Shown here: piece by piece, positions 45,101 through 53,219 of the stretch
Layout of the letters: each line of letters begins with the position of its first letter
Numbering within the stretch: the stretch's first letter is position 1
DNA from: Enchytraeus crypticus
Taxonomy: Eukaryota; Annelida; Clitellata; Enchytraeida; Enchytraeidae
Assembly (NCBI GenBank): GCA_905160935.1
Contig: CAJHZI010000495.1
Location: forward strand, 1,672,001-1,736,000
Length of the DNA stretch: 64,000 nt
Direction: 5' to 3'
Notes under the pieces: model-generated
Database searches by the model: none
Seen by the model: only the letters and a program-made list of their open reading frames with translations
What the model was told of the DNA's origin: nothing
Translations under genes and position numbers: made by a program

Positions 45101-45389
45101 ATTTGGCTTGCTTCAGAGGCAAACACGCTAATCGTTCGGCAATATCCCCTCCACAGTATGACATAGGCATATAACATACATAAAAACTTCAAAATTATTA
45201 CTTTTGAAATTTTAAAATTTTAATTTCATCTGTGCCTTTTCATTAGTATAGAAATGAAGACAGTTACAGATACATTGAGCAATGTTATTGAGCGGATGTT
45301 TATATTAATTTAATTAGTAACAAGAAAATGGTATTTTCTAGACGTTCGGATGTAGCTATTGGTTGCAGTGTAAGGAGAAGATGTCCTGA
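27146..45389 (+). CDS. TBCCD1: TBCC domain-containing protein 1, about sixteen exons
   Basis: TBCCD1 is a tubulin-cofactor-C-like protein of the centrosome region, needed in other animals for centrosome and Golgi positioning. The first exon starts at ATG 27146 (TLWLKSEPFTIGALPIPPHP). Later exons: 29629-29691 (VWKHIACNKLQ), about 30394-30456 (start unsure), 31368-31495, 32296-32344, 32795-32888, 33918-34014, 34384-34450, 35128-35248, 36116-36200, 36834-36882, 37904-37983, 38352-38474, 38958-39133, 40036-40133, 41421-41570, 45342-45389 (stop TGA). From 31368 onward all phases chain. The C-CAP/TBCC beta-helix is covered by STIKIHRCHYSYIYILSPV, SVIIEGCINSTVVVGAVEL, and NRPLLFNGNSGLVFAPFNTY. The end is shorter than in vertebrates. 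The exon 1 donor and the link between 29691 and 30456 do not fit standard rules; a stretch of about 15 residues before VWKHIAC was not found. Confidence 0.93.
27475..28150 (-). mobile_element. Decayed LINE reverse-transcriptase remnant split by a SINE
   Basis: The minus strand has, in shifting frames, EHFKNIFNKLK, PMEMEIPFNKQEV and DQIEYQQKLSGVG, the pattern upstream of LINE RT fingers, then AT-rich continuation. The block is interrupted at 27761-27969 by a family B SINE. Confidence 0.45.
27761..27969 (+). mobile_element. SINE family B, near full length
   Basis: AATGTCTAAATAGCGTAGTG, GTGGGTTCGAATCCCTGCTG, GAGAGTAAAATCTTGGACAT and CACTATAATGC. Inserted in the LINE remnant above, within TBCCD1 intron 1. 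Confidence 0.8.
28972..29156. repeat. 40-bp minisatellite, five copies, four with an inverted CCAAT box
   Basis: The unit contains CTTTGATTGGCTGGGACTAT and TTTTGATATAGTTATGTG. ATTGG cores (complement of CCAAT) lie at about 29020, 29060, 29100 and 29140 at exact 40-bp spacing, each in the NF-Y context CAGCCAATCAAA or close to it. The first copy (28980) has ATTTG and would not bind. It sits in TBCCD1 intron 1, about 480 bp before exon 2. Confidence 0.88.
29945..30012. repeat. (AAT)n microsatellite
   Basis: Interrupted AAT repeat in a TBCCD1 intron. Confidence 0.85.
30605..30715 (+). mobile_element. Family D fragment
   Basis: GGCTCCAGAAATTGTTACTA and AACTTGGATTCAATGG match the family D middle, with both ends missing. 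Confidence 0.5.
31082..31270 (-). mobile_element. Family D element with (ATC)n in plus
   Basis: CATCATCATCATCTTCCCTT, GAATCCCAGTTTAATTAGAG and TTTCTGACGTTGATTTAAT are the complement of the family D 3' part. The 5' end is lost. Confidence 0.75.
31557..31808 (+). mobile_element. Family D element, longest copy
   Basis: TGTTGTGTCCGGGTTGTTTG, AACCAACGTCAGAAAGGGCA, GAGTGCCTAGGCTCCAGAAA, CGTATCCCGACCCTAGTTAA and AAGGGAAGATGATGATGA. It lies 61 bp past the exon 31368-31495 donor. Confidence 0.8.
33000..33235 (+). mobile_element. LINE ORF2 C-terminal remnant
   Basis: Broken plus-strand frames give KWAGHVMRMEDN, a basic RGRPKRRL stretch and later RVLWRNIIEK-like residues, the typical basic tail of LINE polyproteins. 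There are stops and frameshifts. Confidence 0.6.
33690..33872 (+). mobile_element. Family D element with (GAT)n tail
   Basis: AACCAACGTCAGAAAGGGTA, GGCTCCAGGAATTGCTACTA and GGGATTCAAGGGAGGAAAAT. It ends 45 bp before exon 33918. Confidence 0.75.
34104..34271. repeat. 39-bp minisatellite, about four copies
   Basis: Units of TATGATAGTCTATCAAAGAT plus TTTGTTTATAGTCTA, almost identical. It begins about 90 bp after the donor at 34015. ATAGTCTATCAAAG can form small stems. Confidence 0.9.
34938..35070 (-). mobile_element. SINE family A
   Basis: AATGTTAACGTCAGTTTCCT, GACGGGCGAGCCAAGGATAT and ATCGCCACTGGCTCTAGCC. It ends 57 bp before exon 35128. Confidence 0.82.
35260..35460 (-). mobile_element. LINE 3' tail with expanded (CT)n
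   Basis: A CT run with three internal CTCCTAGGTAA repeats precedes TGTTCTGCCAACTGGCAGGT and TCAAGG. The same end is at 36888, 39150, 41225, 45605 and, in the other orientation, 46330 and 52800. The CTCCTAGGTAA copies duplicate the exon donor at 35249. Confidence 0.6.
35745..35875 (-). mobile_element. Diverged SINE family A
   Basis: GACGTCAGTTTCCTGATCGA, GGGGAAGTCACTGGATTTGA, and a short internal repeat of CACTGGATTTGAACCCTGT. Confidence 0.6.
36218..36325 (-). mobile_element. SINE family A, head truncated
   Basis: AATGTTAACGTCACTCTCCT to CATACTGATCCGCGGTCGAA. It begins 17 bp after the donor of exon 36116-36200. Confidence 0.78.
36888..37195 (-). repeat. LINE 3' tail amplified in tandem (about 75-80-bp unit, four copies)
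   Basis: TTAGTGCACTGCCTACTGGC, AGGTCCATGGTATGT and CTAGCTACTAGTTACCTC repeat with CT microsatellite in between. It starts 6 bp after the donor at 36883. Confidence 0.85.
37384..37493 (+). mobile_element. SINE family A, 5'-truncated
   Basis: GGTAAGATATTCGACCGCGG, GGGTTCAAATCCTGGGCTCG and GACGTTAACATTAGC. Confidence 0.8.
38190..38350. repeat. (ATTG)n-rich low-complexity polypyrimidine-like tract before an exon
   Basis: Permutations of ATTGATTGACTG precede the acceptor of exon 38352-38474. Similar ATTGATTG tracts precede exons 40036 and 41421. Confidence 0.7.
39140..39450 (-). mobile_element. LINE ORF2 C-terminus and 3' tail
   Basis: The minus strand gives basic GRPRLGM and KRKTEKSGSAIYHGPAS, ending in the TTAGTGCACTG-type tail (here TCAGTGCACTGTCTACTGGC in plus). 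It starts straight after exon 38958-39133. Confidence 0.65.
39788..39985 (-). mobile_element. Family D element
   Basis: CATCATCATCATCTTCCCTT, CCCAGTTTAACAGGGTCGGG, GGCGCTCACCAACCGAATGC and CTTTCTGACGTTGGTTTGGA. Confidence 0.8.
40323..40451 (-). mobile_element. SINE family A
   Basis: AATGTTAACGTTAGTTTCCT, GATTTGAACCCCGCACATGC and CGCCACTGGCTCCAGCC, with a small deletion in the middle. Confidence 0.82.
40610..40820. repeat. 43-bp minisatellite, five copies
   Basis: Units of GATACTAAATGGACGTTTTA plus CTGAGCTTTTTAAGCTTTCT. AAGCTTT/AAAAGCTT-like halves give weak palindromes. Confidence 0.9.
41225..41285 (-). mobile_element. LINE 3' tail fragment
   Basis: CTCTCTCATCAGTGCACTGT and CAGGTTCAAGGTAC-like sequence (CCGGTTCAAGGTACAT). 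Confidence 0.5.
41667..41960 (-). mobile_element. Family D element split by a nested family C insertion
   Basis: CATCATCATCATCTTCCCTT at 41667 continues only after 41757 with AATCCCAGTTTAACCAGGGT and on to GACATTGGTTTGGATC and AAGCAACCCGG. The two halves join perfectly if the insert is removed. Confidence 0.85.
41692..41757 (+). mobile_element. Family C element nested in family D
   Basis: GGGACGTCCCTGACATCATA, TGAGGAAACGGACTTTAAAC and a TTATTATTA tail. TTAAAT occurs at both joins and is a likely target-site duplication. Confidence 0.82.
42001..42135. repeat. Minisatellite of AATGGTTGATATCCTCTG with (TTG)n
   Basis: Four units, the TTG run shrinking from unit to unit (six, five, three, none), about 38 bp each. 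Confidence 0.88.
42577..42672 (-). mobile_element. Family C variant with (TGATT)n tail
   Basis: ATCAATCAATAAGAATTTAA, CGTCCGGTTCCTCGCCATAA and CAGACTCCACACAAACAGGC; twin of 8942-9050. Confidence 0.72.
43940..44440 (+). mobile_element. Retrotransposon polyprotein C-terminus with 3' UTR and poly(A)
   Basis: The open frame (from 43960 to TAA at 44337-44339) reads AEGKCISWDVTVTDTFSAS, AGSAAEAAANRKTLKYAAV, SSYIFLPIALETLSPINS, RRTSAITGDQREKAFLWQRL and SVALQRYNAVCVRGT. This WDVTV...VETL...GD.RE..FL.QRLS..QR.NA pattern is common at the C-terminus of reverse-transcriptase polyproteins in invertebrate genomes. After the stop come AATTAAATAAAGTC (poly(A) signal) and an A-rich end at about 44425. The 5' part is absent, as expected of incomplete reverse transcription. 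It lies in the last TBCCD1 intron. Confidence 0.72.
44430..44545 (-). mobile_element. Family C fragment and LINE tail with (AG)n
   Basis: AATAATAATACTAAAGGTTT and AACGTCCGTTTCC (family C, minus), then GGGCCGTACACTAAGAGAGA (LINE tail, plus orientation). Confidence 0.5.
44752..44975 (-). mobile_element. Family D element, near complete
   Basis: CATCATCATCTTCCCTTAAA, CCCAGTTTAACCAGGATCGG, CTTTCTGACGTTGGTTTGAA and CAACCCGGACACGACACGG. Confidence 0.82.
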
Positions 45390-45473
45390 GAAGATGATGA
45401 GAAGAGTTGAGCAAGCCTCTCTATCCATGATGCTGCTGGGTGAGATTTGACTCGCCGTTAACATCTCGGGTGT

Positions 45474-48400
45474 TTAGCAGGCGCCAGTGTGGGCGACCTC
45501 TACTCTCACGTTCTTGCTATAAAATATAAAAATTAGTAATTCATTAAAATTAATAAAATTAGCTAATTCTAAGTTAGTTGCTGAATTCATCTAGTTAAGA
45601 TCTATTCTCTCTCTCTCTTTCTCTCTTAGTGCACTGCCTACTGGCAGGTCCATGGTATATAACGCCTGCACTTTTCTCTGTCTATTAAGCAATGTAATTA
45701 TATTTAAAGAAACGTGAGCTATAAAAGGTTTAAAGTTTGTCTCCGTAACACAAGAGAAATAGACGAGAGCTGATCAAACCGGAATAAAGGTATCTTGCAT
45801 ACCAGGCAAGCTAACTACCTACTTAACCACAAGCAGATACAATTGATCTTTTCTATCGATTAATTATCTGACTTATTGGCTCTAGAATTCTTGATTTTGT
45901 CATCGGTGATGGTAGCACTATGATAACTTACGTGCAAGCGTGGGACTCGAGTTGGCAGGCGTTTCCATAGGTGGTTCCATCAGTGCCGCAGACTGGGTTC
46001 CAGTTCATCAGACAGGCCTGGTTGCAGGACTTGGGGACTGGGATAGCGGATTCTGTAATATTTAAAATAACTTAAAAAACTAAGATAATAAATAAGGCAC
46101 ATTTTCTTGGTTAAACAGGATAGTTTTCTCAGGGAATGACGCTCTAGCCCAGCAAATGTTAGTCGAAGCTGAGGAAGACATAGGGGACCCACCTCGTCAT
46201 AAGCAGAATCCCCCAAGAAAAATGGTATATCAAAAGGAATGTTATAGATGATTTAAAGATCCACTCGTATGTAGACATGAAGAGGAGAACGGAAGATAGA
46301 GATGAGTGGTGGCGTTATATATCATGGACCTGCCAGTAGGCAATGCACTAAGAGAGAGAGAGAGCAAATAAAATAACACAAATAACAATGTCGGATGCCC
46401 TTTCTGACGTTGGTATGGATCTTAGGGCTTATAAAAAATGAATCATATATGGATCTTAGTGCTTCTCTGTAATATTTAAAATAACATAAAAATTTAAATT
46501 ACAAAGATAGCAAATAGAAGAACACAAATAACATCAGTGTAAAGCATTCGTAAAGATACTTCAGGTGACCAGGCAGGCGGCAGGATTAGGAACTACTTGT
46601 TGTTTGTAAGAATAAAATATTAGTAGTGATCTTATAGAGAGATCGACAGATGGGATTGAAAGAGTTTATTTGATAGATTGGCAGACTGACTAACTGCTGA
46701 AATAATTATTAATTTAGTAGAGGCAATAAAGGTAACATGTTGATGGCTTTCTATTAAGCCTGTATTAAGAGCTATTGATTGATTTTTTGCGGGAATGATT
46801 GATTGATAATTTATTAATTGATCGATTGATTAATTGCTTGGTTCATGGATAGATAGATAGATAATTGATTGATTGATTATACATACCGCACTCGCCGCTG
46901 TAAGCGACAGCGATGTTGGACTTCTTCCTGTAAATAACAAAGAAAATCAAAATTTAATTGAGTCGCTAAATTGAGCTTAATGTATCCTATAAGATCAAAA
47001 AACCGACACTTAAGAGTCTGAATCAGATTCGTTCTTCCATGATCATCAAATTATAACGTCAAGAATAATCCAACTGTAAGTTTAGTGGATTGAGCTAAGT
47101 TTAATATAAAATCTTACTATATTTTAGAGTTCTGGATAATACCATGATTACATTAGTGCACAGCACCGGAATACAGTGTTTTGCAAAGTCGAAAATAAGT
47201 GGCATATGAATATCTAAAAGTTCAGGGCACTAATTTATAGTAAAAGCTTTCTGACCTGCTGAGCTAAATACTATACTATAATATTGATACTTATAATATT
47301 TATATTAATATATATTATACTATATAATATATCATAATATTGATTATTGAATGGAAAAGCAAACCACGATGTTATCATCTTCTCTTTGACTGTGTTTGAC
47401 TTAATGATAGCTAACACACTCTATATGCAAGCATTCTTGATATTAGACCCTGCCAGGCATAACTTCTAAATGTTTTAATGAATAACTTAGAGAGAAAAAG
47501 TGACTAATATTATTATTATAAATGACCGATAGTCTTAAACAAGCCTCTGTGCTTCCTGGCCCAGTGTGCCGTTATGTTTTTTTAATCATGGATAAAAATT
47601 TTTTTTAAAGTGCCAGATATTATCATGGATAACTTACAGGCAGGCAGTGCTCTCGAGCTCGCAGGCGTTGCCGTAGGTGAGACCGTCAGTGCCGCAGACA
47701 GGCTGGTAGTTGAGGGTGCAGGCGATGTTACAGGCCTGGGCCACGCACTCTCCGGAGTAAGCGACCACCACTGAGGTCTTCTTCCTACCATACAAAGTAA
47801 ACACGCATTATAGTGAAATGATCAACTATGTTTGATATCTATCACTTTTAATACCAAACGTTTAAACCTTTAGGCAATTTAGTCCATTTTCCGTGTAACA
47901 GGTCAAGTAAATGTCCGAGATTTTACTCTCAGATCAGCGCGGCTGGAATTCGAACCCACGAGGATTCAATTCAACTCAAGATCTGTCATTTAAAATTTCA
48001 TGACGTTACCCCGACGCTACTAAGACATTCTGTAAAATATATTAGAGAACAATTACAGTATCACAAAAAGAGATTCTATTGATATAAAATATAATTTTGA
48101 ATTGAAAGCGTTAAGCGAATGTAGGCCTATGTATAAGTGTTTCTAAAAAAGGATTCAAAAAATGCTAGAAGCTGTGGAACACTCGAGACGCTAAAAGTTA
48201 AAAGAGTTGGGTAAACGGACTGCATTAAATAAATACAAGTAGTTTCTCAATCTTTTGTTGTGAGTATGCAATAATAGTAATAAATAGTTAGTTAATTAAA
48301 AATAAATAGTTAGTTAATTAAAAATAAATAGTTAGAAAATAGTTAATAGTTAAGAATACATAGTTATTAAGAATAAATAGTTAGTTAATTAAAAATAAAT

Positions 48401-49580
48401 AGTTAGAAAATAGTTAATAGTTAAGTATACATAGTTATTAAAAATAAATAGTTAGAAAATAGTTAATAGTTAAGTATACATAGTTATTACAAATAAATAG
48501 TTAGTTAATTAAGAATAGTAATAAATTCACAATGTAATGTTTTTTTGAATATTACGACATACACAAAAGGTGTTCAATTTAACTTATGGTCGTGATTAAT
48601 AAACGACAAGTTAAACTACTGCAGCCTACAATTGGACGTGAAGTATCATTGAACTTTCTTCCTAACATTTTAACTAGTAATTACACAAAAGAATTTAAAA
48701 TTCATTTTCATTTTGCTATTTATTAAAATCAATCAATCTAGCAGTTAGTAGTGCATGAGGAAAGCCACATACAGGCAGTTGTTGACTTCCAGTTCACAAG
48801 CGTTGCCATAGGTCAGACCATCAGAGCCACAGACTGGCTGGTAGTTCAGGGTGCAAGCCTGGTTGCAGGCCTCAGCGGCCACAGCGGCTGTAACAGACGC
48901 ACAATATTACATTCTTCACAAATCTGATTAGTTAAATTTACTGTGAGAGCGAAGCGGAGATTGTCAATGCACGATACAAGGTTAGATAAGTAGACCGAGA
49001 TTTCAAATGTTTAATGAAAACTCTCATGGATTAATTTAGAGTAGAAATGTAATGTAGGCTAATAGGCCTACAGTAGGCAGAACCTAAGTTTCTGAAGTGG
49101 ATCCAGCCCACAACAACGTGTCAACCATTTATTCTGGAAGGCAGAGAAAGTAAAAAATCTTCATTAAACTTTGATGGGAAAAAATGTTACATTTACAACG
49201 TATTTATTTAACGATTACAGTATGCCTACAATCAATGCCTTTAGTAGAGCAATTATTTTGTAGACTTTATTTATGCTTATCTGCCACATATGGTTTCTAT
49301 ACATGTGCCTCAGAAATACTGCCTATGCGTAATTTTATGAAATGACTCTACACGGTAAATGTAACAGTAATTTGGCAGTAATTTAATGCCAACATGCTTG
49401 CATGATAATCAGCAGGGTATCTATCCGTTCGAATCTCTAACATTGTAGCATTTAAATAAAAGTTGAACTTAGATTTATAAATTTCTATAATCTCTGCGAT
49501 TCTCACGAGAAAAACAGACGTTAAACTGAACGTACAAAGTATGTACACTTACCGACAAGAAGAACGACTAGGGACAGCAT
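45474..49580 (-). CDS. Secreted Kazal-type serine protease inhibitor, three domains, complete
   Basis: Kazal domains block serine proteases by presenting a loop to the active site; this protein should act outside the cell. Exons 5' to 3': 49580-49553, 48887-48773, 47784-47638, 46927-46887, 46052-45932, 45516-45474 (TAA). All are GT-AG with chained phases; 164 residues. [17 protein letters not shown] is a short signal peptide. Domain 1 runs [20 protein letters not shown] to AYSGEC; domain 2 from [20 protein letters not shown] to AYSGEC; domain 3 from [20 protein letters not shown] to AHTGAC. Cysteine spacing in domains 1 and 2 is C-x3-C-x7-C-x10-C-x6-C-x13-C, the short non-classical invertebrate type. 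The residue after Cys2 region (NYQPVC, NWNPVC) places P1 near Thr/Leu-Met of the Cys2-Cys3 loop, so specificity is not obvious. A TATA box lies upstream. The 3' end faces TBCCD1. Confidence 0.94.
45605..45690 (-). mobile_element. LINE 3' tail with (CT)n
   Basis: CTCTCTTAGTGCACTGCCTA, CTGGCAGGTCCATGGTATAT; inside a Kazal-gene intron. Confidence 0.6.
46200..46365 (+). mobile_element. LINE ORF2 C-terminus and 3' tail
   Basis: The plus strand encodes [20 protein letters not shown] then [10 protein letters not shown] and TAG, followed by CAATGCACTAAGAGAGAGAG. It is the cleanest copy of the LINE tail in the window and ties the (AG)n-ending repeats to this LINE. Confidence 0.78.
46388..46425 (-). 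mobile_element. Family D fragment
   Basis: GATGCCCTTTCTGACGTTGG and TATGGATCTTAGGG only. Confidence 0.5.
47802..48032 (-). mobile_element. SINE family B, near full length
   Basis: ACGCATTATAGTGAAATGAT, GATTTTACTCTCAGATCAGC, GGAATTCGAACCCACGAGGA and CGACGCTACTAAGACATTCT. It begins 18 bp from the Kazal exon 3 acceptor. Confidence 0.82.
48280..48515. repeat. AT-rich tandem repeat (AATAAATAGTTAG units)
   Basis: AAAATAAATAGTTAG, TTAATTAA and GTTAAGTATACATAGTTATT modules alternate several times. Confidence 0.85.
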
Positions 49581-49697
49581 GATTTCTCGTTGTAATCCTA
49601 CGTAACTTGTGAAAGTAACAGACTTCTAGGAGCTGAATGAAAGCTCGATGGATATCTGTATGCAATGATGAACGCAATGATTCGACTAGCTGGCGAG

Positions 49698-49709
49698 CTT
49701 TATATATAC
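49698..49709 (-). promoter_or_regulatory. TATA box of the Kazal inhibitor gene
   Basis: On the minus strand GGTATATATAAAG lies about 120 bp before the ATG at 49580. A start site about 30 bp downstream would give a 5' UTR of roughly 90 bp without needing another exon. Confidence 0.65.
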
Positions 49710-49984
49710 CCCCAGGCCGGGAAGATACGCGACCACGGGAATAAGCAGATGTGCATTGAAACACGTCAACTACGACCACGACAGCTTATCCCATGCAGCA
49801 GTAGTATGTTGTTTGGCGACATTATCACAAAGCTTGTTATCAGTGATACAGTCGTAGGCTTATCTAACTGATGATAAGAGCTTTTCATAAACTAAAATAC
49901 CAGCGCGGCGATTAGTAACTTATATAGTTTGGAGATAATGGAATTATAAATATTAAGTGTAATTGATATGTACATGTATGTCAT

Positions 49985-50205
49985 TAATGCATGCAATAAT
50001 TATAATAATAATAATCATAATCATAATCATAATCATAATCATAATAATAATAAAGGTTTAACGTCCGTTTCCTCATAAAGGATGATGTCAGGGACGTCCA
50101 CGCGTCACATGTCACTACAAATCGATTCACCCCAAACGATCTGGAAAAGCATCTGCTAAAGAGACAGAAAAGGATCCTAAACGGTGTCGGTTCGGTAATA
50201 AAAAA
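49985..50205 (-). mobile_element. Family C element with (TTA/TCA) tail
   Basis: AATCATAATCATAATAATAA, AGGTTTAACGTCCGTTTCCT, GATGATGTCAGGGACGTCCA and AATCGATTCACCCCAAACGA. Confidence 0.78.
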
Positions 50206-50592
50206 AGTATAATGCATGTAATCTACATATAATATGTAGACTACGCGTATGTCGTTTTGGGTGAGATTTCACTTATTTTTCACTCTAGCACGTTTAAGAT
50301 ACGATGAAATATGAGAAAAGGTAAAAGTAGCTTATGGAAGAATCAGTTGACATGTTTTCTGATCATATCGGTGCAGTATTTCAATGCTGAAGACAATAGG
50401 GGGAGTAGACCCCGCATTCTCTCTTTTATTAGCTGTAAACCGCAACATCAAGGTTAATGTATCAGCCTGCGCTTTATAAAAGTCTCTAGGCCTATATCAT
50501 TAGTAGCTATCACTAGCAGATATTTAATGAGTAGCATTTGTGCAAGATTGTTACTTATAACAATTAACTAGCTATATAACTGCTATATAACT

Positions 50593-50722
50593 GCTGGAGC
50601 CAGTGGTGAAGTCGGTAAGATATTCGACCGCGGATCAGTAGGTGCGGGTTCAAATCCTGGGCTCGCCCGTCACTGACATCGCTTTCGAGTGAGGAAACTG
50701 ACGTTAACCTTAGCTTTACCAG
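50593..50722 (+). mobile_element. SINE family A, full length
   Basis: GCTGGAGCCAGTGGTGAAGT, GGTAAGATATTCGACCGCGG, GGGTTCAAATCCTGGGCTCG and GGAAACTGACGTTAACCTTA; good match to the consensus. Confidence 0.85.
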
Positions 50723-51435
50723 CTTTAAGTCTGGATCTAATACAACCCTCGTCATCTTACATGTGCTAAATATATATTATCGCCCACATAACTTTGATAT
50801 AATTTATCTCCCCTCGGTCTCAATAGTACGAGCACTGTTGAATTGCAGAATCATGACACATATTTCTACCCTTCTCTATAGTATGTGCTGTCGAATGACA
50901 GGGTCAAGATACACAATTCTACTCAAATCAACCTTCACTATCAGGAAGAGTAAGAGGAATATATGAATTTATAAAATCTTTTAAGTGACATCTTAGACAT
51001 CTTCGAGAGCGGAGATTAATTTAAGTTAATCTATCTATCATTGACTGATTGTTGGTTTGTTTGATTTATTTAGGTGTTTTGGTAGATCCAAAAAGAAAGT
51101 CAAAAATCTCTCTCGTGTTGATTTTAGATTTTACTATCATTTCATTGAAAGTTTAACGTCTGTTTCGTTCAAGTAAAATGGCAGATGATAGAAGATAAAA
51201 GATAGATCGAGGTTATACTGACTAGAGCTGATATAGGCCTAATATATAAAATATATGACCTTACACAAGAAAATCATTATGAAGCATTTCTTTATTAAAC
51301 ATAAAGGCAGACAGATAGATAGACTGAGGGATAGAGACTATGTGAATAACCACGGAACATGTATATTGCCTGGAAATTTCAGGCAATATAGCCTAAATAT
51401 TTCCAGATTTTTTCAGGCCATATGTAGGCCTACAT

Positions 51436-51439
51436 AGGC

Positions 51440-51497
<58 letters not shown>

Positions 51498-51541
51498 GTG
51501 TGTGTGTGTGTGTGTGTGAGTGTGTGTGTGTGTGTGTGTTG
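51436..51541. repeat. (TA)n then (GT)n microsatellite
   Basis: About 30 TA dinucleotides followed by about 20 GT dinucleotides. Open frames here are artefacts. Confidence 0.95.
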
Positions 51542-51709
51542 TATATAATGTATACCAAAATAAATATATGATTTTTTTTCCTGATTTTTTATAGTCATTT
51601 CTAAACAAATTGCCAAACTCGGACAACCGCCAAAATTAAAATATGTATTGTTTCATTGTCTGTAGCAAACAGCCGCATTAGCTCTTTTTAATTCATTTCT
51701 TTTTTAGTT

Positions 51710-51890
51710 AAGTATCGTTTATTTGTTCATCACAGCACAGACTATACAAACAATAGGAACGTGCATGTAGTTAGATAAACAAATAACAATACGAAAGAGG
51801 CTACCATAAAAGAGCCATAGCTCTGTTCGGTAATACCATAATTAGCAGCTATAGTCTACTTAAGTCTGAAATACAAAAATTTAAAATTTA
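51710..51890 (+). mobile_element. Interspersed repeat, family E, copy 2
   Basis: Matches 4732-4912 closely (CAAATAACAATACGAAAGAG, CATAGCTCTGTTCGGTAATA). Confidence 0.65.
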
Positions 51891-52349
51891 ATTTAAAATT
51901 TGAGTCTTTCTAATTCATTTGAGTAGTTACCATAGAGAACTCTACATCAAACGAGATACAAAGAGAACTAAACAACTCTAGAGTATTATTTAGCGTTTTA
52001 TTTGCATAAGATTTGAGTTTGAAATCAGCCTGCAGCTGATGAACCACAATGAGACAATACGGTAAAAGCATTAGTCAATTTAACAGATACGATATAAAAT
52101 AAAATGGCAACATATCATTTGTAAGCAATAGGACAACAACATGATCAATATCTGAACTAACATTCTCTATATATGTTGAACTCTAAACAATCATCGTTTC
52201 AATAGGCTAGGTTATACGATAACGTCCCAACTTTAGGACTAGTCTTCATTTAAACTAAAACAATCCACTGGAACTGGCATAACGTTTAATCTATAGAAAT
52301 AATAATCAAAAGTAATTTCTGGATTGAAGACACAAAGTAAAAGTAAAAA

Positions 52350-52472
52350 AAGCTAATGTCAACGTCAGTTTCCTCACTCGAAAGCGATGTCAATGACGGG
52401 CGAGCCCAGGATTTGAACCCCGCACATACTGATCCGCGGTCGAATATCTTACCGACATCGCCACTGGCTCCA
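52350..52472 (-). mobile_element. SINE family A
   Basis: AATGTCAACGTCAGTTTCCT, GACGGGCGAGCCCAGGATTT and CATCGCCACTGGCTCC. Confidence 0.83.
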
Positions 52473-52534
52473 AGTCGTACATGTACTTTAAGTTTAAATA
52501 CTCCAATCTTAAGTTCCGTAATGACGCAAGTTCC

Positions 52535-52665
52535 GGTGTTGTGTCCGAGAAATTCCCGTGCGGCGTCCGGGACATTGAAGAATTGACCCATCGTTAACTG
52601 CGCGTGTCGTAAGAGGCGACTAAGCAGGAACTAAAGAAGACAACTGGAAACCACCCCAGAAGCCA
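52535..52665 (+). mobile_element. Family D fragment, 5' part
   Basis: GTTGTGTCCGAGAAATTCCC, GAAGAATTGACCCATCGTTA, CGCGTGTCGTAAGAGGCGAC and AAGCAGGAACTAAAGAAGAC; resembles 31845-31900 in its downstream part. Confidence 0.55.
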
Positions 52666-52789
52666 TATTTTTTGCCAATCTATAGCCTATAGGTATGGAT
52701 AACGCATTGCTTTTTGTGAAGTGATTAACTTGCTGATCTATGAAGTTCTCTTGATGAAGCGTGAAAGCTGACTATAAATATGAAAATGT

Positions 52790-52817
52790 ACCTTTGAGTT
52801 GCCACTTGGCAGAACAC

Positions 52818-52850
<33 letters not shown>
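52790..52850 (+). mobile_element. LINE 3' tail with (AG)n
   Basis: TTGCCACTTGGCAGAACACT followed by 20 AG dinucleotides. Confidence 0.55.
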
Positions 52851-52853
<3 letters not shown>

Positions 52854-53039
52854 AGAGGAAAGGGGGAGAGAGAAAGGCGGATCAGAAAATTTAACGAAAT
52901 TTCTGATTGTAGCAGAATCAATCGAATTTGCGACACTCCAGTTGGCATAAATTCCAAGACAATCGTTCATCGAAACACTTAGTAAACAACGTGTCTAAGC
53001 GCCACAATCTATTAGATCACAAAATGGTCTGAAAGTAAA

Positions 53040-53215
53040 TATAGCTCAGTGTGTAGAGAGTCAGGTAACGTCACAAAAGCTTACAGGATCAATCCTGATC
53101 TTAGATCTCTGGATAAGGTTAACAGTCGCGGATTGATATAACGATAGGAGTCTAAACTCTGTCATTAAAAGTGACAAATATTATCATGGATGGACAATCA
53201 TTTCACCGTACTCAA
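53040..53215 (+). mobile_element. SINE related to family B (second subfamily)
   Basis: The head ATATAGCTCAGTGTGTAGAG resembles 22344. The 3' end GTGACAAATATTATCATGGA and ATTTCACCGTACT parallels the family B tail. Confidence 0.6.
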
Positions 53216-53219
53216 TGTA

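Noticed and set aside
51393-51626. Minus-strand frames rich in HTHTHT and YIYIYI
   Set aside because: Pure translation of (GT)n and (TA)n microsatellites.
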